From JAGVGK01 sp038064935 (GTDB lineage: Bacteria > Patescibacteriota > Minisyncoccia > Phycocordibacterales > JACOZG01), in the NCBI GenBank assembly GCA_038064935.1, contig JBBTRZ010000018.1, positions 1 through 28,320 on the forward strand: a stretch of 28,320 bases of DNA, read 5' to 3'. The notes under the pieces are model-generated. The model was not told the origin of the DNA, did no database searches, and worked only from the letters and a program-made list of their open reading frames with translations. Positions 1 to 7,458 of this stretch are shown in pieces; the first letter of the stretch is position 1, and every line of letters starts with the position of its first letter. Both the position numbers and the translations under genes were made by a program.

Positions 1-70
1 CAAGGAGCGGGGTGAGGGGGATGAGAGTGAAGGAGAGGAGGAAGAGGGCGGGGGGTAAGCGCATAAGCAT
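1..70 (-). CDS. 5' end of an exported protein (partial, runs off left edge)
   Basis: Reading the minus strand from an ATG at 70 (or an in-frame ATG at 64) gives a short basic start followed by an uninterrupted hydrophobic run rich in Leu, Phe, Pro and Thr (M-R-L-P-P-A-L-F-L-L-S-F-T-L-I-P-L-T-P-L-L). This is the shape of a Sec signal peptide or first membrane segment. The frame is open to the window edge, so only about 23 codons are visible and the product cannot be named. Upstream on the minus strand (71-132) is an AT-rich stretch that could hold its promoter. The base composition of the coding part is GC-rich, unlike the restriction-modification genes further right. Confidence 0.45.
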   Translation of the reverse strand, partial: MLMRLPPALFLLSFTLIPLTPLL

Positions 71-132
71 AAGATTTAGAATTTAGATAAAAAACTACAC
101 TACCCCTTAATTAAAATCAACTGCGAAATCAT

Positions 133-267
133 TTAACGACTGGGGAAGTGGCGAAGCAGATCCTCAACCGTCACCAAACCGAGCCGCTCCAAAGCGGCTC
201 GTTGCATCGCAGTCAGCCGAAAGTGGTCAGCGAGCATCCCAAGTTTGTTTTCGGTATTAATAAGCAT
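133..267 (-). pseudogene. recG: recG 5' remnant (N-terminal wedge/HhH-like fragment)
   Basis: An ATG at 267 opens a 44-codon frame ending in TAA at 133-135. Its second half reads R-A-A-L-E-R-L-G-L-V-T-V-E-D-L-L-R-H-F-P-S-R, the helix-hairpin-helix-like start of RecG helicases ('LG..TV.DLL.HFP.RY'). The next RecG residue should be Tyr, but the frame stops right after Arg and AT-rich non-coding sequence follows. The full RecG is about 700 residues, so this is a stump. Its 5' end overlaps the 3' end of the methyltransferase gene, and GC-rich sequence resumes only near 245. I infer that recG was truncated when the restriction-modification block was inserted or when a deletion followed. A genuine 44-residue protein is possible but less likely. 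Confidence 0.5.
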
Positions 268-1438
268 ACTCCAACTGGTGGAGTTTATTTGGAAATACCT
301 TTATTGGTAGGGGCAACGACAAATTCTTTTTTTCCATTAAAAATAAATATTCGTGACATTTTTCATCACTGTTTATCCATTTATTTGTCCACCTCATATT
401 TCCCATTACATTCTTTTTGTAATCAATTTCAATCGCTGTTAACAATTCTCCTGATTCATTAATTATATTATTTAATTCTTGTTTTGTAGCTCTTCCTCCT
501 GAACTGTACGACAATAAAATATAGCGAGATTTTGTTTCTTGTATTAATTTGCGTAAAGCTTGCATGGCAATAAAAGAGCCATCCTTGTTTTTTCTGAACT
601 CTTCAAACACAGAACCAGCCACTTGATCTCGACTGTCTTCCCGGCGGTTAACCTTCCCAAAAACTACAGGTTTGTCATGCTTAATAATTGTTGTCCAAAT
701 GTGGTAATACGAAGCATAACGCACTCTGCTGGGTGGCATTTTTTCATTATTCGAACCATACGGAGGATCAAAATAGGCAAGATCAAACTTTTTATTTGAT
801 ATGGTTTCAAAAATATCACCGCGTACAACTTCATGTTTACCACTATTTCTAAATCTAGTGGGCAATTTTAGAATCATGTCCTTGTGCGAGCGAGGTGACC
901 ATTCTGATAAATAAGAGACATAATGTCCAAGTGTGCTATCAACCGAATCTAGTGCATAAATTAAGCTAGCAAGAATTACGCATTTATCTATCCACTCTAA
1001 ATTTAAATTTTCAATCTCGTCTCGCATAGAATCCAATTTGCGAGTATTTTTTGCCTGGAACGGTTTTTTTGTTCCTGTTACCTCTGCTCCATAATGTTCT
1101 GTATACCACCCATTATATCCCCCTAAACAATTTAAATGGTCTATAATTTTTTGGTAATAATTATCAGGTTTTTTTGATCGTAAATAACAATTTGCAAAAA
1201 CTTCTGACCAAATAGCGATATCACTTGAGGTGGTGTTATATCCTAATTGAGCAAATGCTTGCGAAACACGAGTTGAACCACTAAAACCATCCAACACATT
1301 TTTAATATCTCCCAAATCACTTAAAATTCCAACGATATAAGGCAAAATTTTAAGTTTTGAACCGGCATATTTTATTCCTTCTGTTGGGGGGGGTATTAAA
1401 ATTGCTTTGCCATATATATCTAATTGCTGGTTGCTCAT
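257..1438 (-). CDS. D12-class adenine-specific DNA methyltransferase
   Basis: The 393-residue protein transfers a methyl group from S-adenosylmethionine to adenine N6 in DNA. Visible motifs are K-Y-A-G-S-K at about residue 23, an AdoMet-binding D-G-F-S-G-S-T-R at 50-57, and the catalytic D-P-P-Y at 224-227; this order is that of the alpha/D12 (Dam, M.FokI-like) class. It is the second gene of an AT-rich minus-strand operon, and its ATG overlaps the stop of the endonuclease 3' part by 4 bp (ATGA). Target sequence cannot be read from the protein. The low GC compared with both flanks points to horizontal transfer. With the endonuclease frame broken, it may now act as a solitary methylase. Confidence 0.9.
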   Translation of the reverse strand: MSNQQLDIYGKAILIPPPTEGIKYAGSKLKILPYIVGILSDLGDIKNVLDGFSGSTRVSQAFAQLGYNTTSSDIAIWSEVFANCYLRSKKPDNYYQKIIDHLNCLGGYNGWYTEHYGAEVTGTKKPFQAKNTRKLDSMRDEIENLNLEWIDKCVILASLIYALDSVDSTLGHYVSYLSEWSPRSHKDMILKLPTRFRNSGKHEVVRGDIFETISNKKFDLAYFDPPYGSNNEKMPPSRVRYASYYHIWTTIIKHDKPVVFGKVNRREDSRDQVAGSVFEEFRKNKDGSFIAMQALRKLIQETKSRYILLSYSSGGRATKQELNNIINESGELLTAIEIDYKKNVMGNMRWTNKWINSDEKCHEYLFLMEKKNLSLPLPIKVFPNKLHQLEYAY

Positions 1439-2297
1439 AAAGTTTTTAATCTATCAATGTCTTTTTGCAAAATTTCATTTGCTATTTTATGTCCCTGTTC
1501 CGAACTGTTTAAGGCAAGACTAAATAACCTTACAAGAGCGTGATTGTGAGAATAATCTATCCAGCCATTCGTGAGTGAATCAAAATATAGAACAGCATTT
1601 TTCGTGTGCGTCCATAATCCGCGTTGCAATGCATTTGCAGAAGCCCCACCATATCTAACTTCACAAATATAGTTACTTTTTTTATCAACGAACATAAAAA
1701 TTGGATGAGTTCTACCTTTCCCCGATATTACGCTTTTTGAGTTAACATTGAATCTTTTATTTTTTTGACATAAACAATTCTGTGAGTTTCCCGCATCGCC
1801 TTTCTATGATCAAAGATCATTATATTACATCGTTGTTTTTTCTCATCATAAATAAGAGGCATAATATTTATTGTGCCAAAATCCGCGAACTCTTGAGAAT
1901 TAAAAATCACTTCAATTTTATGTCTATCTGTAATGTTTCCGCCTTGTTTTTCAAGAAATGGAAACATTTTTTGATGACTATCTGTTGAAAGTTGAAGTGG
2001 TCCATCGCCGTAGGCCTTTAAACTTAATGGGAATTTTGTCTTTGTAATTTCGTTTATAATCACGATATCTTCTTCATGTTCTTTTGCCCGGAATAAATCT
2101 TTTCCTACATGAATGCTTTTGTAGTCATACATAAACTGGTTGATGAACTCAACCATACCAATTTCTGCCAAATCACCATGCGTTTTGTTTCCTATCAAGC
2201 GCATAGTAAAAATGTTTGACAAAGTGTTTATAACTAAATGTTTATTCTTACCTGCTAGTAGTTTGAATCTGTTTTTGAAGTCGTCGTATGTTGTCAT
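1435..2297 (-). pseudogene. Type II restriction endonuclease, interrupted by a one-base frameshift
   Basis: Two frames, 1728-2297 (189 residues) and 1435-1695 (86 residues), read as one protein if one A is added to the A7 run at 1760-1766. The first frame then continues past its stop as K-R-F-N-V-N-S-K-S-V-I-S-G-K-G-R-T-H-P-I-F-M-F, joining the second frame without a break. The 863-bp span plus one base gives exactly 288 codons. I take it as the restriction partner because it sits directly upstream of, and overlaps, a DNA methyltransferase and has a G-K-G-R-T-H-P-I-F...E-V-R-Y-G stretch typical of such nucleases; I cannot name the family. An ATG at 2297 follows the dsbB-like stop by 13 bp, so it may be read through from that operon. 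Assembly error at the homopolymer is the main alternative to a true pseudogene. Confidence 0.65.
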
Positions 2298-2310
2298 TAT
2301 AGTTATCCTA

Positions 2311-2862
2311 TCAAAAATCGCGGGGTTTGGTTAGTCCGCTGACGGCGAGAAGGATAAGGAGAACGAAAGCCGTGAAGGACATAAGCGGCAGAGTGATATA
2401 ACCGAATTCAAACACCAGTCTTTGGGCGCAATCAAGTGCGGCGGGGTCGGTGCCACAAGGGATGAGGGGTGATCCGCCGTATTGGAGATAGGAATTATAG
2501 AGGGCGATTATTCCACCGATGATTGATAGAGGTAAGACATAACGAGCGATGGCGCGGTCATGCCAGATGAGCGCGCCGCCGAGCAGAATAATCTGCGGGT
2601 AAATAAAAATTCGTTGATACCAACACAAGGAGCAGGGCGGAAAGCCGGCGATTTCGGAATAAAAAATGCTGCCAAAAAAAGCGCCGAGAACGATGATAAA
2701 ACTAAATATCAGCCAGCGCCGACGAACTTGCTCGACAAGTCTTGCCGCCCAAACCGCCTGTCGTTGTCTGATGAGAGCAATAACGAAAACGAAAATTCCG
2801 ACTTGGCCGATAATAGTTAGGACAGCCAAAATCTGACTGATTGTGGCCACGGTCGGAGACAT
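2311..2862 (-). CDS. dsbB: DsbB-like disulfide bond formation membrane protein
   Basis: A 183-residue integral membrane protein that would reoxidise a thioredoxin-fold oxidase outside the membrane and pass electrons to quinone. It has several hydrophobic segments, a P-P-C-S-L-C-W-Y-Q-R-I motif giving Cys77/Cys80, and a second Cys pair at 136 and 145 in the loop L-I-P-C-G-T-D...D-C-A-Q, the two redox pairs expected of DsbB/BdbC. Its start lies 1 bp after the stop of the thioredoxin-like gene, so the two are co-transcribed and probably work as a pair. An extra N-terminal membrane segment (residues 8-32) and a basic stretch precede the core domain. Downstream the AT-rich restriction-modification genes begin. 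Confidence 0.88.
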   Translation of the reverse strand: MSPTVATISQILAVLTIIGQVGIFVFVIALIRQRQAVWAARLVEQVRRRWLIFSFIIVLGAFFGSIFYSEIAGFPPCSLCWYQRIFIYPQIILLGGALIWHDRAIARYVLPLSIIGGIIALYNSYLQYGGSPLIPCGTDPAALDCAQRLVFEFGYITLPLMSFTAFVLLILLAVSGLTKPRDF

Positions 2863-2863
2863 G

Positions 2864-3328
2864 TTAGGGGCGAGTCGAACTCGCCGTCGAGCTGGCCGAA
2901 TAGTTTACCGGGTTAGCGGTTCCACTTGTCGAATCGGCCGGCAATGGACAGCCACTGCGTTCGGCTAAAGTCTCAAGCGGCACCTCGCCACTCTCGCGCG
3001 TCTCGTCGGGGAAAACCCAAGTTGGATAGCCGGTAATTCCCGCCTCGCGGCAAACTGGCAACATCCCCTGCCCGTTGGCGGTCGAACATTCAACATAGGG
3101 CAAAAGGCGCTGTGATCGGCCAAACATTTTCTTTTGATTCTGGCAATGCTGACACCAGAAGGCGCCGTAGAAAGTCACGCCTTTATCCTTGAGACACTGG
3201 GCGAAACCATCGAGTTCGCCCGGTTGCGCGGCGCTTCTAGCGGAGAAAAAAATCACAATCGCGACGGCAATTATAACAATCGCGATAATCACTCCCGTCG
3301 CCCCGCGCTGTTCGTTGATCTTTAGCAT
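2864..3328 (-). CDS. Membrane-anchored thioredoxin-fold disulfide oxidoreductase
   Basis: 154 residues. An N-terminal membrane anchor (about 11-33, I/V/A-rich) is followed by a thioredoxin fold with F-Y-G-A-F-W-C-Q-H-C-Q-N-Q-K (active Cys59/Cys62) and the cis-proline region G-Y-P-T-W-V-F. This sequence resembles the thioredoxin domain that is often fused to VKOR proteins; here the partner is instead the DsbB-like gene just downstream. The C-terminal 25 residues are Ser/Thr/Ala-rich and look like a flexible tail. The expected role is oxidising cysteine pairs in exported proteins, and the large secreted proteins in this window do contain cysteines in their peptidoglycan-binding regions. Start ATG at 3328. 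Confidence 0.85.
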   Translation of the reverse strand: MLKINEQRGATGVIIAIVIIAVAIVIFFSARSAAQPGELDGFAQCLKDKGVTFYGAFWCQHCQNQKKMFGRSQRLLPYVECSTANGQGMLPVCREAGITGYPTWVFPDETRESGEVPLETLAERSGCPLPADSTSGTANPVNYSASSTASSTRP

Positions 3329-3379
3329 GGCTTTATCCTAGCAAATTATTTGGCAAAAGAAAAAGGATACGATACTTTT

Positions 3380-4417
3380 TTATTGTCCGACAGGTTCGCG
3401 GTTGATTGAGAAATAAATTTCGAGAAGGGCGAAGAGGAGACTCAAAGTGAGAGGGCCCATGAGGAAGCCGATCGGGCCGAAAAAGATAATGCCGCCTAAG
3501 ATCGAGAGAAGGATAAGGAAGGGGTGGAGGTGGACACCGCGACCGACGAGTTTTGGCCCCAAGAAATTATCAATTAAGCCGACAGCGAGCATTCCCCACA
3601 CGAGGAGTCCCACCGCGGGCAGTGTCGCGTCATTGAAATAGAGATATAGAATCCCCGGCAAGAGGACGAGGGCGGTGCCGACACTCGGGATTAAGGCGGC
3701 GACGGCCGCGGCGCTACCCCAAAGTACGGCATTGGGGACGCCGAAGATGGCGAAGCCGACGGCCGTCAAAAGTCCCTGAATGACGGCGACGGCCAAGTTG
3801 CCCCGAATGACGGAATTAATCGCTAAAGACAGTTTGTCAAAAATAGTTTGGTCGTGGTTGTCTTCTAGCGGACTTAAAGAAATAATTATCCGCGCCAACT
3901 GGTCGCCGTCCCTAAAAGAATAATAGAGCGCCACGAGGAAGATAAAGATGCCAATCAAAGCTCGAGCGAGATTAGCGAACAGCGAACCGAGATGTTCGAG
4001 TAACCAGCTCAACCCTTGACTTAGATATTGTTCGAGTTCGAGCGAAGCGATTGATTGGGGGGAGAAACTGGTGAAGCGGAGGAAAATCTCGTTTAAGCCG
4101 CGAGTCAGATCGACCGGACCGCCACTTCCCACGAGCGCCGAGTAGAGCCCGCCGGCTTCTTGGAAAATTTGACGGCCCAACAAGCTGATTGGCACCACGA
4201 CAATAATGAGGACAATCCCTGTGGAGAGAAGAGCGGCGCTACTCTTCCTTCCGGCGGTCAGAGTGAGCGCGCGGCGGTGAAGCGGGGCGAAAACGGTCGC
4301 GAAAACAATGGCCAAGACGAGCGCGTAGAGGAAGGGCCGGAAAATAAAAAAGGTGAGGATAAAAATTAGCGCGAGCAGGATAAGCAGAAAGTATCGTTCT
4401 GATTGGTGACGATTCAT
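3380..4417 (-). CDS. AI-2E/PerM (UPF0118) family membrane transporter
   Basis: A polytopic membrane protein of 345 residues from the ATG at 4417 (a GTG at 4435 would add six residues). It shows the family layout: two adjacent N-terminal segments ending F-R-P-F-L-Y-A-L, a central soluble region of about 100 residues, then a block of close-packed C-terminal segments with G-L-I-D-N-F-L-G-P-K-L-V-G-R-G at about 285, followed by L-H-P-F-L-I-L-L-S-I-L-G-G. Family members export autoinducer-2 or small ions/metabolites, and the substrate cannot be deduced here. I prefer the ATG because homologues begin only a few residues before the first membrane segment. It is divergent from the secreted-protein gene that starts at 4640. 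Confidence 0.87.
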   Translation of the reverse strand: MNRHQSERYFLLILLALIFILTFFIFRPFLYALVLAIVFATVFAPLHRRALTLTAGRKSSAALLSTGIVLIIVVVPISLLGRQIFQEAGGLYSALVGSGGPVDLTRGLNEIFLRFTSFSPQSIASLELEQYLSQGLSWLLEHLGSLFANLARALIGIFIFLVALYYSFRDGDQLARIIISLSPLEDNHDQTIFDKLSLAINSVIRGNLAVAVIQGLLTAVGFAIFGVPNAVLWGSAAAVAALIPSVGTALVLLPGILYLYFNDATLPAVGLLVWGMLAVGLIDNFLGPKLVGRGVHLHPFLILLSILGGIIFFGPIGFLMGPLTLSLLFALLEIYFSINREPVGQ

Positions 4418-4543
4418 ATTGAACCATTGAAACACGGCGAGGGTAGTGAGGGCAATAGTCGAAGCGCGAGTGGTATCACCTCCGCCGGATTAGTAACTGG
4501 GGATAACTTTGCTGATTTTTTTTGTCACTGTGTGATACTGAAA

Positions 4544-4610
4544 GGGTAGCTTGCAGGGACTAGCCTGCCTTGTCGTCGGACAGGCTGTTAGCTTTTAGAA
4601 ATAATTATTA
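4544..4610 (+). promoter_or_regulatory. Leader element of surface-protein gene, copy 1 (with hairpin insert)
   Basis: GGGTAG, five variable bases and AGGGACTAGC (4544-4564) match 15584-15604 in both sequence and spacing. In the other copy TTTTAG follows at once; here a 28-bp segment comes first, containing the inverted repeat AGCCTG (4562-4567) / CAGGCT (4581-4586), and TTTTAG follows at 4593-4598. TAGC occurs on both sides of the insert. About 5 bp upstream of the element is TGTGATACT (4531-4539), an extended -10-like sequence, so the element would lie near the 5' end of the mRNA. Function unknown; a cis-regulatory RNA or recombination site are options. Confidence 0.45.
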
Positions 4611-4639
4611 TTCGCTCTAATTCGTTAATCATTTGTATC

Positions 4640-6445
4640 ATGAAAATAAGAAATTTGTTGATTGCCAGTACACTCGCGTTGGCCTTCATTTTCGCCGTGT
4701 CGCCGGTCGTGACCCACGCGCAGACCATTGCGGATTTACAGGCCAAGTTTCAGGCACTTTTTAGTTAGATTACCAAGTTACAACATACCGGAACAACCAC
4801 TTACCCGCCCGGTTGCACCGGCCCGACTGGTTTTAGCCCAACCACTGGTTTGCCGTGTTCGCCGACGATCGCTTGGTGTTATAACTTCACTCTTGATTTA
4901 TCCGTCGGCTCTTCCGGACCAGAAGTTGCGGCTTTGCAAACAGCTTTAACTAAACTGGGATTTTTTAATGGACCAATCACGGGCTATTTTGGCCCACTTA
5001 CGCATGTATCTTTAGCCGCATGGCAAAGAAGTAACGGTGATCCAGAAATTGCTTACTTTGGTGCCTTGGGTCGGGCGAGAATGAACAGTATTTTTGGATG
5101 TTCTTCCGCCAACCGCCCGCCGTCAATCAGTGGCGTCTCGGGACCGACGGTGCTGAATGTCAATCAGAGTGGTTCGTGGAGTGTTACAGCCAGCGATCCG
5201 GAGAATGGGAGTTTGAGTTACTCGGTGATCTGGGGGGATGAAAGTGGCGCAGTTGCCGGTTCTAGCGCTGGCGTTCAACAAACCGCCTCGTTCACTCACG
5301 CTTATGCCCGCGCCGGCTCGTTTACCCCAACTTTTACTGTCACTGACAACGCTGGTCAATCAGTCCATTCAAGTTTGGGTGTGGTGGTGGTGGGTGTAAT
5401 TCAAGTACCCCAATTACCGATACTTGAATTTATTAGTTCAGATGTTCAGATAGACAATGATCCTAATAAATCCGATGTCGCAGTAGGAAGAATAGTTTTT
5501 GAGGCAACCGCTGTTGGGGGTTCGCTTTTTCCACCGAATGATAATGACATAAAGGTTTATGCTCAAAAAGGCGGTGAGGATTCACTGCTTCCAGTATTGA
5601 GTAAGGGGGTTAGTTACACTCCCTATGTTGCCGTAACTCCAGCTGGTACTAAATATAGGATAGAAGTGAACGCCACTTTTGTTCCAGTTGTGAGTGGTAA
5701 TTATCGTTTTTTGATTTCCAAAATCAATTGGAGTTATTTAGGTAACGAATCACCAATTATTCTCTTTCAAAATACTGGATTGGGAAATCTTAAAACATCT
5801 TTTGTCTCCCTCCATGCTAATACCCAACCCATCCCCACCCCCACCATCACTTCTTCTTATCCGCCAAATGGGGCGATAGATGCGCGGGATCCGAGTGGTG
5901 AACTAGAGTTTGCGGAGGTTGGGTTTTACTCGGGAGCAAGTATCCCAAATGGCTATATTTTCTCTGTCTCTGATTTTTCGGTAAGTTCGACTCTCAATAA
6001 TTTACCAATTAACATAAATTATATCGAGGTAAGTGGTAGTGTTCTAGATCCCTCAATCATTCCGATTTTAAATCGAAGAATAGTCCCTCAAGAACGAATC
6101 ACTATTACCCATAAACCATCTAATCTATCGGTTTGTGTTGGTCGGTTACCCGGTGATGTTAATGGCGACGGGCGGGTGTTGTCGAGCGATGTTTCGATGA
6201 TGAACGGAGTGTTGGCTAGTACACAGATACGGCCGTCTTACTCCACCGACATTGACCGGAGTGGCCGCACCGACCAAGCCGATCTCACTCGACTCAATGA
6301 AATCATGACCGCGCCCGGTTTGATCCGTATCTTACCACCTTGCCCGCCGGTTACGGTTAGCACAAGGATTAATCAGATACAAATGGCCAACACGCTGTCG
6401 TCCTTGCAATCCCTACTTCAGACCCTCAAATCTCTCGCGCGGTAA
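4640..6445 (+). CDS. Secreted PG-binding/PKD/dockerin surface protein with in-frame amber codon
   Basis: An ATG at 4640 gives a signal peptide (cleavage likely after Ala27, in T-H-A-Q-T-I-A-D-L-Q). The frame is interrupted by TAG at 4766-4768 (codon 43) and then continues without another stop to 6445. The paralogous start suggests the TAG was CAG (Gln), as in 'LFSQITKLQ'. Domains after that, numbered from the ATG: peptidoglycan-binding_1-like about 85-150 (L-D-L-S-V-G-S-S-G-P-E-V), PKD about 163-247, an AT-rich unassigned region, and a dockerin-type Ca-binding pair about 502-565 (P-G-D-V-N-G-D-G-R ... T-D-I-D-R-S-G-R-T-D). The PKD domain is very like that of the protein at 15637. If the TAG is real, the product is made only by readthrough, otherwise this is a recent pseudogene; no good internal start follows (only a TTG at 4850). 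Confidence 0.75.
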
Positions 6446-6456
6446 AACCGTAAATA

Positions 6457-6494
6457 CAAGGGCGGGGCTTGTACTGGTACAAGCCCCGCCCTTG
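6457..6494. repeat. Perfect 18-bp inverted repeat, hairpin between two genes
   Basis: CAAGGGCGGGGCTTGTAC (6457-6474) is followed by TG and then its exact reverse complement (6477-6494). As RNA this forms a very stable stem. There is no T-run on either side, so it is not a standard intrinsic terminator, but it lies 11 bp after the stop of the surface-protein gene and ahead of the MNT/HEPN pair, where it could end or stabilise the upstream mRNA. Confidence 0.7.
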
Positions 6495-6532
6495 GTGTAG
6501 TTGAGTGGCAAGATTCAACCTTTGATGTTAGG

Positions 6533-6943
6533 ATGAAGGTTATGGAGATTGATCGGGAGAAAATTAAAGCCGTGGCCGAGAAATACGATTTGGAATTTGT
6601 AGTCCTCTTCGGTTCTCAGGCGACGGGGCAGACTCATAGTAAAAGCGACATAGATGTTGCTGTTATAAGTCGAAGCGGGGTTGATTGGGGGCAACTGTTT
6701 ATGGACCTGTCATCTCTATTTCGACGAAATGATGTCGAGGTGGTGAATTTGGCTATGGCTTCGCCGACTCTATGGCGCGCGGTGGCCCGCGATGGCCAAC
6801 TTCTTTATGAAAAAACCGAAGGCTTTTATCGGCGTTGGAAAATATATGCTTGGAAAATTTGGTTGGACACCACGCATCTTCGGCAGGCACGAGATCGGCG
6901 TTTGATAAATTGGGCCGAACAAAGAACAGTCCTTCAACACTAA
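6533..6943 (+). CDS. MNT-domain nucleotidyltransferase (MntA-like antitoxin)
   Basis: 136 residues with the minimal nucleotidyltransferase signature: F-G-S-Q-A-T-G (Gly27-Ser28), S-D-I-D-V-A-V giving Asp39 and Asp41, and a third acidic site in N-D-V-E-V-V (Asp67). In MntA/HepT systems this protein neutralises the HEPN toxin by adding AMP to a tyrosine near its active site. The HEPN gene follows after 5 bp, which supports that pairing. The C-terminal ~40 residues are Arg/Trp-rich and unlike the core fold. Start ATG 6533; an ATG at 6542 is an alternative. There is no Shine-Dalgarno sequence. The TTGAGT at 6501-6506 may be part of a weak promoter. Confidence 0.85.
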   Translation: MKVMEIDREKIKAVAEKYDLEFVVLFGSQATGQTHSKSDIDVAVISRSGVDWGQLFMDLSSLFRRNDVEVVNLAMASPTLWRAVARDGQLLYEKTEGFYRRWKIYAWKIWLDTTHLRQARDRRLINWAEQRTVLQH

Positions 6944-6948
6944 CTTCT

Positions 6949-7365
6949 ATGCATCAAGAAGAAATAAAAAAGAAAGTTGAGGCCATTCGCGCTTATTTGG
7001 ATGAGATTAAGCCGTTGGTGGCTCCAATATCAGGGTTGATTCTTCAAGATAAAGTGAAAGTTCGAGCGATTGAGCGGTTATACCAACTTATCGTTGATGA
7101 GGCAGTGGACACGAATATGTTGATTATCAGCGACAGTGCTATCACTAGCCCAGAAAGTTATCGTTCGACTTTTTATGGTCTAAGCGACTTAAAAGTGCTT
7201 GACTATAATTTTGTTGTTCGTATTTCTGAATCAGTTAAACTGCGCAACCAAATTGTCCATGAATACGAAAAAATTCAAGAACTAGATATGATCGAAGGGA
7301 TCAAAAAATTTTTAATGATGTACGAAGAATATCTGACGATCATAATTAAAAACATCTTCGTTTGA
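6949..7365 (+). CDS. HEPN-domain protein (HepT-like toxin)
   Basis: 138 residues from ATG 6949, mostly helical. It contains R-N-Q-I-V-H-E-Y at 99-106, that is R-X4-H-X-Y: Arg99 and His104 are the HEPN ribonuclease residues and Tyr106 is in the position modified by AMP in characterised HepT proteins. In that family the protein is an RNase or RNA-targeting toxin held in check by the MNT partner encoded just upstream. The gene's stop codon TGA is part of the -35 box of the rpsS promoter, so the pair sits hard against the ribosomal cluster. A longer frame from 6835 overlaps the MNT gene and is not used. Confidence 0.85.
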   Translation: MHQEEIKKKVEAIRAYLDEIKPLVAPISGLILQDKVKVRAIERLYQLIVDEAVDTNMLIISDSAITSPESYRSTFYGLSDLKVLDYNFVVRISESVKLRNQIVHEYEKIQELDMIEGIKKFLMMYEEYLTIIIKNIFV

Positions 7366-7391
7366 CACTAGGGCGGCGGGTCTGCTAATAT
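7362..7391 (+). promoter_or_regulatory. Promoter of the ribosomal cluster (rpsS)
   Basis: TTGACA (7362-7367), 18 bp, TAATAT (7386-7391): a near-consensus sigma-70 type promoter. The TGA inside TTGACA is the stop codon of the HEPN gene. Transcription would start near 7398 and run through the inverted repeat at 7411-7444 before rpsS. Confidence 0.75.
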
Positions 7392-7408
7392 CTCTCCCGT
7401 ACACATAT

Positions 7409-7444
7409 CAAAGGTGACACCTTTGAAGCGGGAGGTGTCACCTT
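7409..7444 (+). promoter_or_regulatory. Paired palindromes / 12-bp hairpin in the rpsS leader
   Basis: AAGGTGACACCT (7411-7422) and its exact reverse complement AGGTGTCACCTT (7433-7444) flank a 10-nt loop, giving a 12-bp RNA stem. Each arm is itself an odd palindrome: CAAAGGTG-A-CACCTTTG (7409-7425) and AGGTG-T-CACCT (7433-7443), with centres 21 bp apart, two helical turns. So the site could be a tandem operator in DNA or a leader hairpin in RNA. Ribosomal-protein operons are commonly autoregulated through leader structures; that this one is so regulated is inference. Confidence 0.6.
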
Positions 7445-7458
7445 GTAATGTTTAATTT

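Noticed and set aside
148..462. Plus-strand open frame of 104 codons
   Set aside because: Lies antisense to the methyltransferase 3' end and the recG remnant; its sequence has no coherent domain.
1754..1770. Programmed -1 ribosomal frameshift in the endonuclease
   Set aside because: The zero-frame reading is C-AAA-AAA-A, which would force a mismatch at the P site on slipping back, and no stimulatory structure is obvious; mutation or sequencing error is simpler.
4766..4768. Genetic-code change with UAG read as an amino acid
   Set aside because: TAG ends several ordinary genes in the window, such as rplP and the 15637 surface gene.
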